From Eledone cirrhosa (lineage: Eukaryota; Mollusca; Cephalopoda; Octopoda; Eledonidae), in the NCBI GenBank assembly GCA_964016885.1, contig OZ024741.1, positions 28,593,456 through 28,657,455 of the forward strand: a stretch of 64,000 nt of DNA. The letters run 5' to 3'. Each line of letters starts with the position of its first letter. Within the stretch, counting starts at the first letter, position 1. The translations under genes were made by a program, and so were the position numbers. The notes beneath the pieces are model-generated. The model did no database searches. It worked only from the letters and a program-made list of their open reading frames with translations, and was not told the DNA's origin. Positions 24,983 through 39,381 of the stretch are shown in pieces.

Positions 24983-27900
24983 GTGTCCAACACTCTACCG
25001 ACACTGCCAACCCAAGCATGGTGTCCAACAATCTACCGACACTGCCAACCCAAGCATGGTGTCCAACACTCTACCGACACTGCCAACCCAAGCATGTGGT
25101 CCAACACTCTACCGACACTGCCAACCCAAGCATGGTGTCCAACACTCTACCGACACTGCCAACCCAAGCATAGTGTCCAACACTCTACCGACACTGCCAA
25201 CCCAAGTATGGTGTCCAACACTCTACCGACACTGCCAACCCTAGAATGGTGTCCAACACTCTACCGACAATGCCAACCCAAGCATGGTGTCCGACACTCT
25301 ACCGACACTGCCAACCCAAGCATGGTGTCCAACACTCTACCGACACTGCCAACCCAAGCATGGTGTCCAACACTCTACCGACACTGCCAACCCAAGCATG
25401 GTGTCCAACACTCTACCGACACTGCCAACTCAAACATGGTGTCCAACACTCTACCGACACTGCCAACCCAAGCATGGTGTCCAACACTCTACCGACACTG
25501 CCAACCCAAGTATAGTGTCCAACACTCTACCGACACTGCCAACCCAAGCATGGTGTCCAACACTCTACCGACACTGCCAACCCAAGTATAGTGTCCAACA
25601 CTCTACCGACACTGCCAACCCAAGCATGGTGTCCAACACTCTACCGACACTGCCAACCCAAGCATAGTGTCCAACACTCTACCGACACTGCCAACCCAAG
25701 CATGGTGTCCAACACTCTACCGACACTGCCAACCCAAGTATAGTGTCCAACACTCTACCGACACTGCCAACCCAACCATGGTGTCCAACACTCTACCGAC
25801 ACTGCCAACCCAAGCATGGTGTCCAACACTCTACCGACACTGCCAACCCAAGCATGGTGTCCAACACTCTACCGACACTGCCAACTCAAACATGGTGTCC
25901 AACACTCTACCGACACTGCCAACCCAAGCATGGTGTCCAACACTCTACCGACACTGCCAACCCAAGCATAGTGTCCAACACTCTACCGACACTGCCAACC
26001 CAAGCATGGTGTCCAACACTCTACCGACACTGCCAACCCAAGTATAGTGTCCAACACTCTACCGACACTGCCAACCCAAGCATGGTGTCCAACACTCTAC
26101 CGACACTGCCAACCCAAGCATGTGGTCCAACACTCTACCGACACTGCCAACCCAAGCATGATGTCCAACACTCTACCGACACTGCCAACCCAAGCATGGT
26201 GTCCAACACTCTACCGACACTGCCAACTCAAACATGGTGTCCAGCACTCTACCGACACTGCCAACCCAAGCATGGTGTCCAACACTCTACCGACACTGCC
26301 AACCCAAGTATAGTGTCCAACACTCTACCGACACTGCCAACCCAAGCATGGTGTCCAACACTCTGCCGACACTGCCAACCCAAGCATGTGGTCCAACACT
26401 CTACCGACACTGCCAACCCAAGCATGGTGTCCAACACTCTACCGACACTGCCAACCCAAGCATGTGGTCCAACACTCAACCGACACTGCCAACCCAAGTA
26501 TAGTGTCCAACACTCTACCGACACTGCCAACCCAAGCATGGTGTCCAACACTCTACCGACACTGCCAACCCAAGTATAGTGTCCAACACTCTACCGACAC
26601 TGCCAACCCAAGCATGGTGTCCAACAGTCTACCGACACTGCCAACCCAAGCATGGTGTCCAACACTCTACCGACACTGCCAACCCTAGAATGGTGTCCAA
26701 CACTCTACCGACACTGCCAACCCAAGCATGGTGTCCAACACTCTACCGACACTGCCAACCCAAGCATGTGGTCCAACACTCTACCGACACTGCCAACCCA
26801 AGCATGGTGTCCAACACTCTACCGACACTGCTAACCCAAGCATGGTGTCCAACACTCTACCGACACTGCCAACCCAAGCATGGTGTCCAACACTCTACCG
26901 ACACTGCCAACCCAAGCATGATGTCCAACACTCTACCGACACTGCCAACCCAAGCATGTGGTCCAACACTCTACCGACACTGCCAACCCAAGCATGGTGT
27001 CCAACACTCTACTGACACTGCCAACCCAAGCATGGTGTCCAACACTCTACCGACACTGCCAACCCAAACATGGTGTCCAACACTCTACCGACACTGCCAA
27101 CCCAAGCATGGTGTCCAACACTCTACCGACACTGCCAACCCAAGTATAGTGTCCAACACTCTACCGACACTGCCAACCCAAGCATGGTGTCCAACACTCT
27201 ACCGACACTGCCAACCCAAGTATGGTGTCCAACACTCTACCGACACTGCCAACCCAAGTATGTGGTCCAACACTCTACCGACACTGCCAACCCAAGCATG
27301 GTGTCCAACACTCTACCGACACTGCCAACCCAAGCATGCGGTCCAACACTCTACCGACACTGCCAACCCAAGTATGTGGTCCAACACTCTACCGACACTG
27401 CCAACCCAAGCATGATGTCCAACACTCTACCGACACTGCCAACCCAAACATGGTGTCCAACACTCTACCGACACTGCCAACCCAAGCATGGTGTCCAACA
27501 CTCTACCGACACTGCCAACCCAAGCATGGTGTCCAACACTCTACCGACACTGCCAACCCAAGCATGGTGTCCAACACTCTACCGACACAGCCAAGCCAAG
27601 CATAGTGTCCAACACTCTACCGACACTGCCAACCCAAGCATGGTGTCCAACACTCTACCGACACTGCCAACCCAAGCATGGTGTCCAACACTCTACCGAC
27701 ACAGCCAACCCAAGCATATTGTCCAACACTCTACCGACACTGCCAACCCAAGCATGGTGTCCAACACTCTACCGACACAGCCAACCCAAGCATATTGTCC
27801 AACACTCTACCGACACTGCCAACCCAAGCATGGTGTCCAACACTCTACCGACACTGCCAACCCAAGCATGGTGTCCAACACTCTACCGACACAGCCAACC

Positions 27901-28600
27901 CAAGCATGGTGTCCAACACTCTACCGACACAGCCAACCCAAGCATGGTGTCCAACACTCTACCGACACAGCCAACCCAAGCATGGTGTCCAACACTCTAC
28001 CGACACAGCCAACCCAAGCATGGTGTCCAACACTCTACCGACACTGCCAACCCAAGCATGGTGTCCAACACTCTACCGACACTGCCAACCCAAGCATGGT
28101 GTCCAACAGTCTACCGACACTGCCAACCCAAGCATGGTGTCCAACACTCTACCGACGCTGCCAACCCAAGCATGGTGTCCAACACTCTACCGACACTGCC
28201 AATCCAAGCATGTGGTCCAACACTCTACCGACACTGCCAACCCAAGTATGGTGTCCAACACTCTACCGACACTGCCAACCCAAGCATGGTGTCCAACACT
28301 CTACCGACACTGCCAACCCAAGCATGGTGTCCAACAGTCTACCGACACTGCCAACCCAAGTATAGTGTCCAACACTCTACCGACACTGCCAACCCAAGCA
28401 TGGTGTCCAACACTCTACCGACACTGCCAACCCAAGCATGGTGTCCAACACTCTACCGACACTGCCAACCCAAGCATGGTGTCCAACACTCTACCGACAC
28501 TGCCAACCCAAGCATGGTGTCCAACACTCTACCGACACTGCCAACCCAAGCATGGTGTTCAATACTCTACCGACACAGCCAACCCAAGCATAGTGTCCAA
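24983..28600 (+). repeat. Satellite block A, partial copy 3
   Basis: The marker aacaatctac recurs at 25027, 8,284 bp (218 units) after copy 2. Further in, the offset to copy 2 becomes 7,980 bp (26579 versus 18599), and the match breaks up after about 27.1 kb into shorter shuffled blocks. The end coordinate is approximate. Confidence 0.65.
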
Positions 28601-28665
28601 CACTCTACCGACACTGCCAACCCCAGCATGGTGTCCAACAGTCTACCGACACAGCCAACCCAAGC

Positions 28666-30949
28666 ATGGTGTCCAACACTCTACCGACACTGCCAACCCA
28701 AGCATGGTGTCCAACACTCTACCGACACTGCCAATCCAAGCATGTGGTCCAACACTCTACCGACACTGCCAACCCAAGTATGGTGTCCAACACTCTACCG
28801 ACACTGCCAACCCAAGCATGGTGTCCAACACTCTACCGACACTGCCAACCCAAGCATGGTGTCCAACAGTCTACCGACACTGCCAACCCAAGTATAGTGT
28901 CCAACACTCTACCGACACTGCCAACCCAAGCATGGTGTCCAACACTCTACCGACACTGCCAACCCAAGCATGGTGTCCAACACTCTACCGACATTACCAA
29001 CCCAAGCATGGTGTCCAACACTCTACCGACACTGCCAACCCAAGCATGGTGTCCAACACTCTACCGACACAGCCAACCCAAGCATAGTGTCCAACACTCT
29101 ACCGACACTGCCAACCCAAGCATGGTGTCCAACAGTCTACCGACACTGCCAACCCAAGCATGGTGTCCAACACTCTACCGACACTGCCAACCCAAGCATG
29201 GTGTCCAACACTCTACCGACACTGCCAATCCAAGCATGTGGTCCAACACTCTACCGACACTGCCAACCCAAGTATGGTGTCCAACACTCTACCGACACTG
29301 CCAACCCAAGCATGGTGTCCAACACTCTACCGACAGTGCCAACCCAAGCATGGTGTCGAACAGTCTACCGACACTGCCAACCCAAGCATGGTGTCCAACA
29401 CTCTACCGACACTGCCAACCCAAGCATGGTGTCCAACACTCTACCGACACTGCCAACCCAAGCATGGTGTGCAACACTCTACCGACACAGCCAACCCAAG
29501 CATAGTGTCCAACACTCTACCGACACTGCCAACCCAAGCATGGTGTCCAACACTCTACCGACACTGCCAACCCAAGCATGGTGTCCAACACTCTACCGAC
29601 ACTGCCAACCCAAGCATGGTGTCCAACACTCTACCGACACTGCCAACCCAAGCATGGTGTCCAACACTCTACCGACACTGCCAACCCAAGCATGGTGTCC
29701 AACACTCTACCGACACTGCCAACCCAAGCATGGTGTCCAACACTCTACCGACACTGCCAACCCAAGCATGGTGTCCAACACTCTACCGACACTGCCAACC
29801 CAAGCATGGTGTCCAACACTCTACCGACACTGCCAACCCAAGCATGGTGTCCAACACTCTACCGACACTGCCAACCAAAGTATTGTGTCCAACAATCTAC
29901 CGACACTGCCAACCCAAGCATAGTGTCCAACACTCTACCGACACTGCCAACCCAAGCATGGTGTCCAACACTCTACCGACACTGCCAACCCAAGCATGGT
30001 GTCCAACACTCTACCGACACTGCCAACCCAAGCATTGTGTCCAACACTCTACCGACACTGCCAACCCAAGCATGGTGTCCAACACTCTACCGACACTGCC
30101 AACCCAAGCATGGTGTCCAACACTCTACCGACACTGCCAACCCAAGCATGGTGTCCAACACTCTACCGACACTGCCAACCAAAGTATTGTGTCCAACACT
30201 CTACCGACACTGCCAACCCAAGCATGGTGTCCAACACTCTAACGACACTGCCAACCCAAGCATGTGGTCCAACACTCTACCGACACTGCCAACCCAAACA
30301 TGGGGTCCAACACTCTACCGACACTGCCAACCCAAGCATGGTGTCCAAAAGTCTACCGACACTGCCAACCCAAGTATAGTGTCCAACACTCTACCGACAC
30401 TGCCAACCCAAGCATGGTGTCCAACACTCTACCGACACTGCCAACCCAAGCATGGTGTCCAACACTCTACCGACACTGCCAACCCAAGCATGGTGTCCCA
30501 CACTCTACCGACACTGCCAACCCAAGCATGGTGTCCAACACTCTACCGACACTGCCAACCCAAGCATGGTGTCCAACACTCTACCGACACTGCCAACCCA
30601 AGCATGGTGTCCAACACTCTACCGACACTGCCAACCCAAGCATGGTGTCCAACACTCTACCGACACAGCCAACCCAAGCATAGTGTCCAACACTCTACCG
30701 ACACTGCCAACCCAAGCATGGTCTCCAACACTCTACCGACACTGCCAACCCAAGCATAGTGTCCAACACTCTACCGACACTGCCAACCCAAGCATGGTGT
30801 CCAACACTCTACCGACACTGCCAACCCAAGCATGGTGTCCAACACTCTACCGACACAGCCAACCCAAGAATAGTGTCCAACACTCTACCGACACTGCCAA
30901 CCCAAGCATGGTGTCCAACACTCTACCGACACAGCCAACCCAAGCATAG
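28666..30949 (+). repeat. Satellite block B, copy 1
   Basis: Variant order (including accgacattaccaac, gtgtcgaacag, gtgtgcaacac and ttgtgtccaacaatc) is repeated 2,318 bp (61 units) later and again at 8,398 bp (221 units) distance in copy 3. Confidence 0.75.
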
Positions 30950-31214
30950 TGTCCAACACTCTACCGACACTGCCAACCCAAGCATGGTGTCCAACACTCT
31001 ACCGACACTGCCAACCCAAGCATGGTGTCCAACACTCTACCGACACTGCCAACCCAAGCATGATGTCCAACACTCTACCGACACTGCCAACCCAAGCATG
31101 GTGTCCAACACTCTACCGACACAACCAACCCAAGCATAGTGTCCAACACTCTAACGACACTGCCAACCCAAGCATGGTGTCCAACAGTCTACCGACACTG
31201 CCAACCCAAGTATA

Positions 31215-33267
31215 GTGTCCAACACTCTACCGACACTGCCAACCCAAGCATGGTGTCCAACACTCTACCGACACTGCCAACCCAAGCATGGTGTCCAACA
31301 CTCTACCGACATTACCAACCCAAGCATGGTGTCCAACACTCTACCGACACTGCCAACCCAAGCATGGTGTCCAACACTCTACCGACACAGCCAACCCAAG
31401 CATAGTGTCCAACACTCTACCGACACTGCCAACCCAAGCATGGTGTCCAACAGTCTACCGACACTGCCAACCCAAGCATGGTGTCCAACACTCTACCGAC
31501 ACTGCCAACCCAAGCATGGTGTCCAACACTCTACCGACACTGCCAATCCAAGCATGTGGTCCAACACTCTACCGACACTGCCAACCCAAGTATGGTGTCC
31601 AACACTCTACCGACACTGCCAACCCAAGCATGGTGTCCAACACTCTACCGACAGTGCCAACCCAAGCATGGTGTCGAACAGTCTACCGACACTGCCAACC
31701 CAAGCATGGTGTCCAACACTCTACCGACACTGCCAACCCAAGCATGGTGTCCAACACTCTACCGACACTGCCAACCCAAGCATGGTGTGCAACACTCTAC
31801 CGACACAGCCAACCCAAGCATAGTGTCCAACACTCTACCGACACTGCCAACCCAAGCATGGTGTCCAACACTCTACCGACACTGCCAACCCAAGCATGGT
31901 GTCCAACACTCTACCGACACTGCCAACCCAAGCATGGTGTCCAACACTCTACCGACACTGCCAACCCAAGCATGGTGTCCAACACTCTACCGACACTGCC
32001 AACCCAAGCATGGTGTCCAACACTCTACCGACACTGCCAACCCAAGCATGGTGTCCAACACTCTACCGACACTGCCAACCCAAGCATGGTGTCCAACACT
32101 CTACCGACACTGCCAACCCAAGCATGGTGTCCAACACTCTACCGACACTGCCAACCCAAGCATGGTGTCCAACACTCTACCGACACTGCCAACCAAAGTA
32201 TTGTGTCCAACAATCTACCGACACTGCCAACCCAAGCATAGTGTCCAACACTCTACCGACACTGCCAACCCAAGCATGGTGTCCAACACTCTACCGACAC
32301 TGCCAACCCAAGCATGGTGTCCAACACTCTACCGACACTGCCAACCCAAGCATTGTGTCCAACACTCTACCGACACTGCCAACCCAAGCATGGTGTCCAA
32401 CACTCTACCGACACTGCCAACCCAAGCATGGTGTCCAACACTCTACCGACACTGCCAACCCAAGCATGGTGTCCAACACTCTACCGACACTGCCAACCAA
32501 AGTATTGTGTCCAACACTCTACCGACACTGCCAACCCAAGCATGGTGTCCAACACTCTAACGACACTGCCAACCCAAGCATGTGGTCCAACACTCTACCG
32601 ACACTGCCAACCCAAACATGGGGTCCAACACTCTACCGACACTGCCAACCCAAGCATGGTGTCCAAAAGTCTACCGACACTGCCAACCCAAGTATAGTGT
32701 CCAACACTCTACCGACACTGCCAACCCAAGCATGGTGTCCTACACTCTACCGACACTGCCAACCCAAGCATGGTGTCCAACACTCTACCGACACTGCCAA
32801 CCCAAGCATGGTGTCCCACACTCTACCGACACTGCCAACCCAAGCATGGTGTCCAACACTCTACCGACACTGCCAACCCAAGCATGGTGTCCAACACTCT
32901 ACCGACACTGCCAACCCAAGCATGGTGTCCAACACTCTACCGACACTGCCAACCCAAGCATGGTGTCCAACACTCTACCGACACAGCCAACCCAAGCATA
33001 GTGTCCAACACTCTACCGACACTGCCAACCCAAGCATGGTCTCCAACACTCTACCGACACTGCCAACCCAAGCATAGTGTCCAACACTCTACCGACACTG
33101 CCAACCCAAGCATGGTGTCCAACACTCTACCGACACTGCCAACCCAAGCATGGTGTCCAACACTCTACCGACACAGCCAACCCAAGAATAGTATCCAACA
33201 CTCTACCGACACTGCCAACCCAAGCATGGTGTCCAACACTCTACCGACACAGCCAACCCAAGCATAG
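31215..33267 (+). repeat. Satellite block B, copy 2
   Basis: Same variant sequence as 28,900-30,949, offset 2,318 bp. A private difference is ctacactct for caacactct near 32740. Confidence 0.75.
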
Positions 33268-33529
33268 TGTCCAACACTCTACCGACACTGCCAACCCAAG
33301 CATGGTGTCCAACACTCTACCGACACTGCCAACCCAAGCATGGTGTCCAACACTCTACCGACACTGCCAACCCAAGCATGATGTCCAACACTCTACCGAC
33401 ACTGCCAACCCAAGCATGGTGTCCAACACTCTACCGACACAACCAACCCAAGCATAGTGTCCAACACTCTAACGACACTGCCAACCCAAGCATGGTGTCC
33501 AACACTCTACCGACACTGCCAACCCAAGC

Positions 33530-36040
33530 ATGATGTCCAACACTCTACCGACACTGCCAACCCAAGCATGGTGTCCAACACTCTACCGACACAGCCAACC
33601 CAAGCATGGTGTCCAACACTCTACCGACACTGCCAACCCAAGCATGATGTCCAACACTCTACCGACACTGCCAACCCAAACATGGTGTCCAACAGTCTAC
33701 CGACACTGCCACCCCAAGCATGGTGTCCAACAGTCTACCGACACTGCCAACCCAAGCATGGTGTCCAACACTCTACCGACACTGCCAACCCAAGCATGAT
33801 GTCCAACACTCTACCGACACTGCCAACCCAAGCATGATGTCCAACACTCTACCGACACTGCCAACCCAAGCATGGTGTCCAACAGTCTACCGACACTGCC
33901 AACCCAAGCATAGTGTCCAACACTCTACCGACACTGCCAACCCAAGCATGGTGTCCAACACTCTAACGACACTGCCAACCCAAGCATGTGGTACAACACT
34001 CTACCGACACTGCCAACCCAAGCACGGTGTCCAACACTCTACCGACACTGCCAACCCAAGCATGGTGTCCAACACTCTACCGACACTGCCAACCCAAGCA
34101 TGGTGTCCAACACTCTACCGACACTGCCAACCCAAGCATGGTGTCCAACACTCTACCGACACTGCCAACCCAAGCATGTGGTCCAACACTCTACCGACAC
34201 TGCCAACCGAAGCATGGTGTCCAACACTCTACCGACACTGCTAACCCAAGCATGGTGTTCAACACTCTACCGACACGGCCAACCCAAGTATGGTGTCCAA
34301 CACTCTACCGACACTGCCAACCGAAGCATGGTGTCCAACACCCTACCGACACTGCCAACCCAAGCATGGTGTCCAACACTCTACCGACACTGCCAACCCA
34401 AGCATGTGGTCCAACACTCTACCGACACTGCCAACCCAAGTATGGTGTCCAACACTCTACCGACACTGCCAACCCAAGCATGGTGTCCAACACTCTACCG
34501 ACACTGCCAACCCAAGCATGGTGTCCAACACTCTACCGACACTGCCAACCCAAGTATGGTGTCCAACACTCTACCGACACTGCCAACCCAAGCATGGTGT
34601 CCAACACCCTACCGACACTGCCAACCCAAGCATGGTGTCCAACACTCTACCGACACTGCCAACCCAAGCATGTGGTCCAACACTCTACCGACACTGCCAA
34701 CCCAAGTATGGTGTCCAACACTCTACCGACACTGCCAACCCAAGCATGGTGTCCAACACTCTACCGACACTGCCAACCCAAGCATGGTGTCCAACACTCT
34801 ACCGACACTGCCAACCCAAGCATGGTGTCCAACACTCTACCGACACTGCCAACCCAAGTATGGTGTCCAACACTCTACCGACACTGCCAACCCAAGCATG
34901 ATGTCCAACACTCTACCGACACTGCCAACCCAAACATGGTGTCCAACAGTCTACCGACACTGCCAACCCAAGCATGGTATCCAACACTCTAACGACACTG
35001 CCAACCCAAAAATGTGGTCCAACACTCTACCCACACTGCCAACCCAAGCATGGTGTCCAACACTCTACCGACACTGCCAACCCAAGCATGGTGTCCAACA
35101 CTCTACCGACACAGCCAACCCAAGCATGGTGTCCAACACTCTACCGACACTGCCAACCCAAGCATGGTGTCCAACACTCTACCGACACTGCCAACCCAAG
35201 CATGGTGTCCAACACTCTACCGACACTGCCAACCCAAGCATGGTGTCCAACACTCTACCGACACTGCCAACCCAAGCATGATGTCCAACACTCTACCGAC
35301 ACTGCCAACCCAAGCATGTGGTCCAACACTCTACCGACACTGCCAACCCAAGCAGGGTGTCCAACACTCTACTGACACTGCCAACCCAAGCATGGTGTCC
35401 AACACTCTACCGACACTGCCAACCCAAGTATAGTGTCCAACACTCTACCGACACTGCCAACCCAAGCATGGTGTCCAACACTCTACCGACACTGCCAACC
35501 CAAGCATAGTGTCCAACACTCTACCGACACTGCCAACCCAATCATGGTGTCCAACACTCTACCGACACTGCCAACCCAAGTATAGTGTCCAACACTCTAC
35601 CGACACTGCCAACCCAAGCATGGTGTCCAACACTCTACCGACACTGCCAACCCAAGTACAGTGTCCAACACTCTACCGACACTGCCAACCAAAGTATGGT
35701 GTCCAACACTCTACCGACACTGCCAACCCAAGCATAGTGTCCAACACTCTACCGACACTGCCAACCCAAGCATGGTGTCCAACACTCTACCGACACTGCC
35801 AACCAAAGTATGGTGTCCAACACTCTACCGACACTGCCAACCCAAGCATAGTGTCCAACACTCTACCGACACTGCCAACCCAAGCATGGTGTCCAACACT
35901 CTACCGACACTGCCAACCCAAGCATGGTGTCCAACACTCTACCGACACTGCCAACCCAAGCATGGTGTCCAACACTCTACCGACACTGCCAACCAAAGTA
36001 TGGTGTCCAACACTGTACAGACACTGCCAACCCAAGCATG
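33530..36040 (+). repeat. Satellite block C, copy 1
   Basis: Variant string with gccaccccaag, gtggtacaacac, aagcacggtgt, acacggccaac and caaaaatgtgg recurs 5,852 bp (154 units) later. Confidence 0.75.
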
Positions 36041-37063
36041 GTGTCCAACACTCTACCGACACTGCCAACCAAAGTATGGTGTCCAACACTCTACCGACAC
36101 TGCCAACCCAAGCATGGTGTCCAACACTCTACCGACACTGCCAACCAAAGTATGGTGTCCAACACTCTACCGACACTGCCAACCCAAGCATGGTGTCCAA
36201 CACTCTACCGACACTGCCAACCAAAGTATTGTGTCCAACACTCTACGGACACTGCCAACCCAAGCATAGTGTCCAACACTCTACCGACACTGCCAACCCA
36301 AGCATGGTGTCCAACACTCTACCGACACTGCCAACCCAAGCATAGTGTCCAACACTCTACCGACACTGCCAACCCAAGCATAGTGTCCAACACTCTACCG
36401 ACACTGCCAACCCAAGCATGGTGTCCAACACTCTACCGACACTGCCAAACCAAGCATGGTGTCCAACACTCTACCGACACTGCCAACCCAAGCATGGTGT
36501 CCAACAGTCTACCGACACTGCCAACCCAAGCATGGTGTCCAACACTCTACCGACGCTGCCAACCCAAGCATGGTGTCCAACACTCTACCGACACTGCCAA
36601 TCCAAGCATGTGGTCCAACACTCTACCGACACTGCCAACCCAAGTATGGTGTCCAACACTCTACCGACACTGCCAACCCAAGCATGGTGTCCAACACTCT
36701 ACCGACACTGCCAACCCAAGCATGGTGTCCAACAGTCTACCGACACTGCCAACCCAAGTATAGTGTCCAACACTCTACCGACACTGCCAACCCAAGCATG
36801 GTGTCCAACACTCTACCGACACTGCCAACCCAAGCATGGTGTCCAACACTCTACCGACACTGCCAACCCAAGCATGGTGTCCAACACTCTACCGACACTG
36901 CCAACCCAAGCATGGTGTCCAACACTCTACCGACACTGCCAACCCAAGCATGGTGTTCAATACTCTACCGACACAGCCAACCCAAGCATAGTGTCCAACA
37001 CTCTACCGACACTGCCAACCCCAGCATGGTGTCCAACAGTCTACCGACACAGCCAACCCAAGC

Positions 37064-39347
37064 ATGGTGTCCAACACTCTACCGACACTGCCAACCCAAG
37101 CATGGTGTCCAACACTCTACCGACACTGCCAATCCAAGCATGTGGTCCAACACTCTACCGACACTGCCAACCCAAGTATGGTGTCCAACACTCTACCGAC
37201 ACTGCCAACCCAAGCATGGTGTCCAACACTCTACCGACACTGCCAACCCAAGCATGGTGTCCAACAGTCTACCGACACTGCCAACCCAAGTATAGTGTCC
37301 AACACTCTACCGACACTGCCAACCCAAGCATGGTGTCCAACACTCTACCGACACTGCCAACCCAAGCATGGTGTCCAACACTCTACCGACATTACCAACC
37401 CAAGCATGGTGTCCAACACTCTACCGACACTGCCAACCCAAGCATGGTGTCCAACACTCTACCGACACAGCCAACCCAAGCATAGTGTCCAACACTCTAC
37501 CGACACTGCCAACCCAAGCATGGTGTCCAACAGTCTACCGACACTGCCAACCCAAGCATGGTGTCCAACACTCTACCGACACTGCCAACCCAAGCATGGT
37601 GTCCAACACTCTACCGACACTGCCAATCCAAGCATGTGGTCCAACACTCTACCGACACTGCCAACCCAAGTATGGTGTCCAACACTCTACCGACACTGCC
37701 AACCCAAGCATGGTGTCCAACACTCTACCGACAGTGCCAACCCAAGCATGGTGTCGAACAGTCTACCGACACTGCCAACCCAAGCATGGTGTCCAACACT
37801 CTACCGACACTGCCAACCCAAGCATGGTGTCCAACACTCTACCGACACTGCCAACCCAAGCATGGTGTGCAACACTCTACCGACACAGCCAACCCAAGCA
37901 TAGTGTCCAACACTCTACCGACACTGCCAACCCAAGCATGGTGTCCAACACTCTACCGACACTGCCAACCCAAGCATGGTGTCCAACACTCTACCGACAC
38001 TGCCAACCCAAGCATGGTGTCCAACACTCTACCGACACTGCCAACCCAAGCATGGTGTCCAACACTCTACCGACACTGCCAACCCAAGCATGGTGTCCAA
38101 CACTCTACCGACACTGCCAACCCAAGCATGGTGTCCAACACTCTACCGACACTGCCAACCCAAGCATGGTGTCCAACACTCTACCGACACTGCCAACCCA
38201 AGCATGGTGTCCAACACTCTACCGACACTGCCAACCCAAGCATGGTGTCCAACACTCTACCGACACTGCCAACCAAAGTATTGTGTCCAACAATCTACCG
38301 ACACTGCCAACCCAAGCATAGTGTCCAACACTCTACCGACACTGCCAACCCAAGCATGGTGTCCAACACTCTACCGACACTGCCAACCCAAGCATGGTGT
38401 CCAACACTCTACCGACACTGCCAACCCAAGCATTGTGTCCAACACTCTACCGACACTGCCAACCCAAGCATGGTGTCCAACACTCTACCGACACTGCCAA
38501 CCCAAGCATGGTGTCCAACACTCTACCGACACTGCCAACCCAAGCATGGTGTCCAACACTCTACCGACACTGCCAACCAAAGTATTGTGTCCAACACTCT
38601 ACCGACACTGCCAACCCAAGCATGGTGTCCAACACTCTAACGACACTGCCAACCCAAGCATGTGGTCCAACACTCTACCGACACTGCCAACCCAAACATG
38701 GGGTCCAACACTCTACCGACACTGCCAACCCAAGCATGGTGTCCAAAAGTCTACCGACACTGCCAACCCAAGTATAGTGTCCAACACTCTACCGACACTG
38801 CCAACCCAAGCATGGTGTCCAACACTCTACCGACACTGCCAACCCAAGCATGGTGTCCAACACTCTACCGACACTGCCAACCCAAGCATGGTGTCCCACA
38901 CTCTACCGACACTGCCAACCCAAGCATGGTGTCCAACACTCTACCGACACTGCCAACCCAAGCATGGTGTCCAACACTCTACCGACACTGCCAACCCAAG
39001 CATGGTGTCCAACACTCTACCGACACTGCCAACCCAAGCATGGTGTCCAACACTCTACCGACACAGCCAACCCAAGCATAGTGTCCAACACTCTACCGAC
39101 ACTGCCAACCCAAGCATGGTCTCCAACACTCTACCGACACTGCCAACCCAAGCATAGTGTCCAACACTCTACCGACACTGCCAACCCAAGCATGGTGTCC
39201 AACACTCTACCGACACTGCCAACCCAAGCATGGTGTCCAACACTCTACCGACACAGCCAACCCAAGAATAGTGTCCAACACTCTACCGACACTGCCAACC
39301 CAAGCATGGTGTCCAACACTCTACCGACACAGCCAACCCAAGCATAG
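37064..39347 (+). repeat. Satellite block B, copy 3
   Basis: Same variant sequence as 28666-30949 at an offset of 8,398 bp, and as copy 2 at 6,080 bp (160 units). Confidence 0.75.
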
Positions 39348-39381
39348 TGTCCAACACTCTACCGACACTGCCAACCCAAGC